Source: Serripes groenlandicus | Taxonomy: Eukaryota > Mollusca > Bivalvia > Cardiida > Cardiidae | Length of the DNA stretch: 64,000 bases | NCBI GenBank assembly: GCA_031761405.1 | Contig: JASEVX010000001.1 | Span: forward strand, 195,503,706 to 195,567,705 | Direction: 5' to 3' | In this document: positions 60,416 to 64,000 of the stretch, piece by piece | Layout: the number at the start of each line of letters is the position of its first letter | Position numbering within the stretch: the first letter of the stretch is position 1 | Made by a program: the position numbers and the translations under genes | Notes under the pieces: generated by a model | Databases searched by the model: none | Told to the model about the DNA's origin: nothing | Seen by the model: the letters and a program-made list of their open reading frames with translations, nothing else

Positions 60416-61065
60416 GAGAAAGTTGATGCAACGCATCAATGTCGCCGGAAATCCATACTGCAGTTATGCATAACACTAACATTATAGTAGTTGAATAAAC
60501 AGTTATCAACTGAGGGGCATATTGGAACATCAGGGGTGGGGTCAAGTGAAAATGTTTCATAACTTGCATTGTTTTGTCAACGAAGTGAATGATAATTGAA
60601 GCCTTTCATTGTTTATGACCAATCTCCATTCCAAAGTAGGTTGACCATACACACAACCAACTAATTATTGATCATAAACAGTAATAGAAATGAGTAATCT
60701 TGCCAATCATTAGTCTAAGTATGTATACAGTACTTTCATTAAGGAATAATTATAAGATTTGTGAATTACACATACACTTTTCAAGATGTATTCAGAATAT
60801 TTGAATTTTATTATTTTTCAATAAAACCACAAAACAGACAATTTAGGATTTGCATGCAATAGCACGTCATTTTACCTTTCCTCTATTAAAGTCAACAGTG
60901 GACACCTTTGCAGCAATCTACTTTTAAAACAATGAGATAAGGGTTAAATCGCTGAAGACATGAGTTTTCTCTTTTTCTCAAAATGATATTAGCTTGGCAT
61001 CCTAATTATATCATACTTTAACAAATGTTGAAATGTAGTCCAATATTTATAAATTAGACCACCTT
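60416..61065. other. no gene seen
   Basis: AT-rich, no recognised repeat. A 93-codon minus-strand frame (60,288-60,569) has a short hydrophobic run but overlaps the palindrome cluster and has no supporting motif. Confidence 0.5.
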
Positions 61066-61276
61066 CGACACAAGTCAATGCGACATGCGTCATTCGTCTT
61101 TCACCAATGGGCTAAGTCTATGTGGAAAAGCAGCCAGTTGCTTGGGAAGATTGTTGTGTGGAGTACTGGTGTGAGAAAACCAGGAAATGCATGAGAAGGT
61201 GAAGTGGCCACCGTGATATAACTGAGAAATTGTTAAAAACGGCGTTAAACCCAAATCAATCAAATCAATCAAATCC
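61066..61276 (+). mobile_element. SINE body, head missing
   Basis: GTCAATGCGACATGCGTCAT, CACCAATGGGCTAAGTC, GTGGAAAAGCAGCCAGTTGC, GAAAACCAGGAAATGCATGA, GATATAACTGAGAAATTG, ACGGCGTTAAACCC and (AATC)n. The tRNA-like head is absent. It is the least decayed SINE body here besides the copies at 47,061 and 49,678. Confidence 0.88.
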
Positions 61277-62102
61277 AATGTACGTGAAAAAAAGAGTTAA
61301 CAATTCCCTTACTTTGTTACCATAACATTTTTCAAATGTTGTTTGCGACACATGCATCTATCATGTTTCTCTCTTCCAAAAAAAGAATGAAGTTATAAGA
61401 AATTTTATTTATGTTCTTGAACTGAAATCAGTTACTGGTAATTAGAAGTATACAATGTATTACATTCTTGTAATGTCGGGGTGTGTATTCAGAGTGTCCT
61501 AACACAGTGCATGCATGGCGTGTGCTAGTTGAATGATTTGATTGGTTGATTAGGCCAGTACCTATCTCATCGAAAAGACCAATATACTTCGCTGTGCATA
61601 TAACGAATCTGACACTCCCACATAAAAGGTCGTCTCGAAGGGACCCACCCTATGCATTTAAATACTCGTTTTTTTGTCTAGTGAAATCGCACAATACAAC
61701 AACGCTCGATTCTACTATCAAAATAGTTACTATACAATCGGAACACTCTGCCATCACGTCTTTTCTATCTCGTTTATTTATATAGGTTATTTCCCCTGTT
61801 GATACCTAACGCTTATTTGATTGGGTGACGAAAAGGTCAATCTGAGACGACCTGTAATAAGCAGTCGTCAGATATATACGAACTAGCGTTTGCTACTGTA
61901 GGGAAGTATATGTCTGGTTTTATTATTTTAGCACATGTCAGACTGCTCGATCTGTTTGTACAATCCGAATACGCCAACATTTTAACCGTTTTCCAAAGGA
62001 TTCAACGTTTTTGTACGACTTAATCAAATACGGCTACCAGAAATAATGACAGAAGCTCACGGTAATATGGATTTACACAGCGTCGTAAATTCTCGAACGT
62101 CA
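61277..62102. other. no gene seen
   Basis: Low-complexity AT-rich flank and unique-looking sequence. The 79-codon plus-strand frame at 61,546 has no recognised motif. Confidence 0.5.
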
Positions 62103-62136
62103 GTAATAATAATAATAATGATGATAATAATAAAAC

Positions 62137-62169
<33 letters not shown>

Positions 62170-62209
62170 TGATAATAATAATAATAATAATAAAAATAAT
62201 AATAATAAT
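62103..62209. repeat. (TAA)n microsatellite at the LINE 3' side
   Basis: About 107 bp of TAA repeats with a few TGA and AAA interruptions, ending directly at the (ATTC)n tail of the LINE fragment. Poly-Ile and poly-Leu frames are shadows. Confidence 0.95.
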
Positions 62210-62210
62210 G

Positions 62211-63374
62211 TATTCATTCATTCATTCATTCTCTTTATTGCCTCCATTCGGAGATTAATTGAATACATTCATTATATCAACTGTTAACAACAAGTAATTG
62301 GACTAGTTTCTATACATAAAATGATATGGACATTGAAAATCAATCTTTACATAATAGTACTCAGATTGTAAATGGTCACAATATGTATATATGCATATAT
62401 TTACACACACACACACATATATACACATACATATACATATACATATTCACACACACATATACCCATGTATTCACACATACACAGAGTCATTGTATCGTCT
62501 AAGATGGGCCGTTGAAACATTTGTATGCGAATAATATAGCTTCGCAGCGAAAGTAATACTCTGAATCAGTGGTGACTGATGTAGGGCTTGCACCTAAAAC
62601 CATTATCAAAAACGTTTCACTGGTTGCAAGCATTAGCTCAGTATATACTTCATGGCCAATATTGGTGTATATGCCACTAAGAAATAATCGTTTCTTATCA
62701 TATGTTGCGCTACATTCTGTTATTCTATGTTTGATAACATCTAAATGTATACGGCCACACAGATCACATGACGAAGGTTTTTCTGAAGCAACAGTCACCC
62801 ACAATTTAGCCATAAAGGCTATTTTATGTGCAGCTATTCTTGTACCATAGAGATTATACAGGTTGCAGGCTGTGATTGATGTATGCAATCGACTGAACCT
62901 GACGAAATCAGTCGATTGCATCCTCATTAACCACTCATTAGTTTCCAACTGGTCAACAGCATTATTGATACATTGCTTCCATACTGGTTTATGTGGCAGG
63001 AAGCAACTGTCATTTACATACATATTCATAAGAAAATTCAAGTTGTATTTATTCAACAATGAACATATATCTGGAATGTAACCACGTATTGATTTGGTCG
63101 GGTTATATACGAATTGCATAAATTTTCTCATGAAAATCTTTTTGCAAAGAGAGCTAATCTCAAGGCTCAATATTTTGTGCAGGAATATTAACTTCTTTTT
63201 GTCAATCAATGATGTGATTCGCTTAGTTCCAAGCATTGATTCGCACATATCAGACCTTGTTTTGATATTAAATCCCTGAATAGTTTTTACAATAAAATGT
63301 TGCAAACGGTTGAGCTTGAGTACGTCGCAACTTGTTATATTACTCCATAGCTCACACCCATACAAGGCTATTGG

Positions 63375-63377
<3 letters not shown>
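62211..63377 (-). mobile_element. 5'-truncated LINE, 1.17 kb
   Basis: On the minus strand: open coding part 63,377-62,499, then a 3' untranslated part containing a CA/TA microsatellite (about 62,400-62,490), ATGGAGGCAATAAAG and a (GAAT)n tail at 62,211-62,232. TAA repeats touch both ends (62,103-62,209 and 63,378-63,411), which may mark the target site. 5' truncation is usual for LINE copies. Confidence 0.85.
62499..63377 (-). CDS. C-terminal part of a LINE ORF2-type protein (partial)
   Basis: About 292 uninterrupted codons from FPIALYGCELW to the stop at 62,499. (L)YGCELW starts the region just after the reverse transcriptase thumb in many animal LINEs; NRLQHFIVKTIQGF and IDKKKLIFLHKI follow. 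Near the end is C-DL-C-x9-H-x4-C, a CCHC knuckle probably involved in nucleic-acid binding. The reverse transcriptase core and endonuclease are missing, so it cannot act alone. The apparent start and poly-Leu stretch upstream (to 63,470) are translated microsatellite, not LINE. Lack of stops suggests a recent insertion. Related to the relics at 57,214 and 58,463 but clearly different in sequence. Confidence 0.85.

Positions 63378-63411
<34 letters not shown>
63378..63411. repeat. (TAA)n microsatellite at the LINE 5' side
   Basis: About 34 bp of pure AAT repeats directly abutting the truncated LINE end. Confidence 0.95.
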
Positions 63412-63413
<2 letters not shown>

Positions 63414-63446
63414 AATTAATAGTACAAGCAAATTCAGAGAATTATG

Positions 63447-63653
63447 GTCCCCCGCCAGGGTCAAGGTCACAAGGTCAAAAAAATTGGTATTGATGGAAAG
63501 GGGTTGTCACAAGGAATACACATGTGAAATATGAAAGCAGTACCTATTACGGTTCAGAAGTTATGACCAAGGTTAAAGTTTTTGTGACAGCGTGACGGAG
63601 GGACTGACGAATGAGAAATAATAGTCCCCACGCTTTCGCTAAAAGCGGGGGAC
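63447..63653 (+). mobile_element. short Helentron-like element with one core unit
   Basis: GTCCCCCGC (63,447-63,455) and GCGGGGGAC (63,645-63,653) are perfect inverted ends. The right end also folds as a hairpin with GTCCCCACGCTTT at 63,624. Inside is one core unit like those at 39,285 (GGTCAAGGTCACAAGGTCAA, AAGGAATACACATGTGAAAT), then a GACGGAGGGACTGACGA tract. The compact layout shows start, core, simple repeat and hairpin end in 207 bp. Confidence 0.82.
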
Positions 63654-63664
63654 AATAACGATGT

Positions 63665-63732
63665 GCAGGGTGGGCTATTGTGATAACTCACAGTTCATCG
63701 TCGTCGTCGTCGTCTGTCCGTCCGTCGGCCAA
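63665..63732 (-). mobile_element. inverted 3'-end remnant of a pearl-like element
   Basis: GGGTGGGCTATTGTGATAAC, (TCG)n and GTCTGTCCGTCCGTCGG read, on the minus strand, like the ACGG tract and GTGATCA...AGCTCACC end of the elements at 46,467 and 56,217. The terminal hairpin is decayed. Confidence 0.55.
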
Positions 63733-63817
63733 GTATTCTTTTACAAAAGTGCAATTATATTTCACTTTAAAAGTTGCATAATGTCGATTTTCTTGTGTTC
63801 TATTCTTGCAACACTGT

Positions 63818-64000
63818 TTTCAAAAGTCGTCTGCTACAGATATGTCAGAATGGGAAAGCGTTAATCATTTCTCTCATATAGACGCTTTCTGACGCCTCCG
63901 CAGCAGACGGCTTTTCGAAAACATAGTGACAAAAGAAGAAATTGCTCAAAACGAGCAATTTCTGCTTTTGCCAAAATGTTTTCCACTTTTAGTCATAGGT
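63818..64000. mobile_element. foldback MITE running to the window edge
   Basis: TGTTTTCAAAAGTCGTCTGC (63,818) faces GCAGACGGCTTTTCGAAAACA (to about 63,924). A second hairpin centres on GAAATTGCTC-AAAAC-GAGCAATTTC, with outer AAAACAT/ATGTTTT (63,917-63,982). Two nested or adjacent copies are likely. The right end is outside the window. Confidence 0.7.

Overview
The window looks like nuclear DNA of a bivalve mollusc, perhaps a heterodont clam or mussel. I infer this from the repeats: tRNA-headed SINEs with a GCGTTAAAC-type tail, pearl-like elements that open with a gagggcc...ggccct palindrome and close in an (ACGG)n tract plus hairpin, and several LINE 3' fragments. I find no intact host protein gene, no rRNA or tRNA gene, and nothing bacterial or viral.

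Layout. Positions 1-35,557 are one satellite array of 102 full units plus a partial one, running off the left edge. It has two homogenised blocks: 30 units of 349 bp (2-10,471), and about 23 kb of 347-bp units from 11,160. Longer 361-bp units lie between the blocks and at the right edge. Almost all length differences fall in one short segment. Each unit also carries a 96-nt open stretch bounded by splice-like signals, in a phase that would let tandem copies join in frame. This is the most interesting hypothesis here, and it is unproven.

Positions 35,558-64,000 are a transposon graveyard. It holds foldback elements with twin TGACGTCA sites, a Harbinger-like element with TTA target duplications (38,045-39,099), and four pearl/Helentron-like elements whose tandem cores include perfect nuclear-receptor-type direct repeats. 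It also has a SINE with seven tandem tRNA-like heads (44,165-44,790), a pogo/Tigger transposase relic ending in a PCNA-binding (PIP-box) motif, and a dead LINE reverse transcriptase (46,480-47,405) split by a SINE with target duplications. Three LINE C-terminal relics share one CCHC spacing.

Positions 48,217-54,335 are a tandem segmental duplication. One copy later received a LINE fragment, a 51-G tract and a SINE. The other received a 2.3-kb composite element with four 163-bp hairpins and, 18 bases beyond it, a 26-nt match to conserved 28S rRNA.

The parts do not act as a pathway. The layout records serial insertion, tandem amplification and duplication. Repeat counts and coordinates were read by eye; family names come from recalled family features, not a database search.
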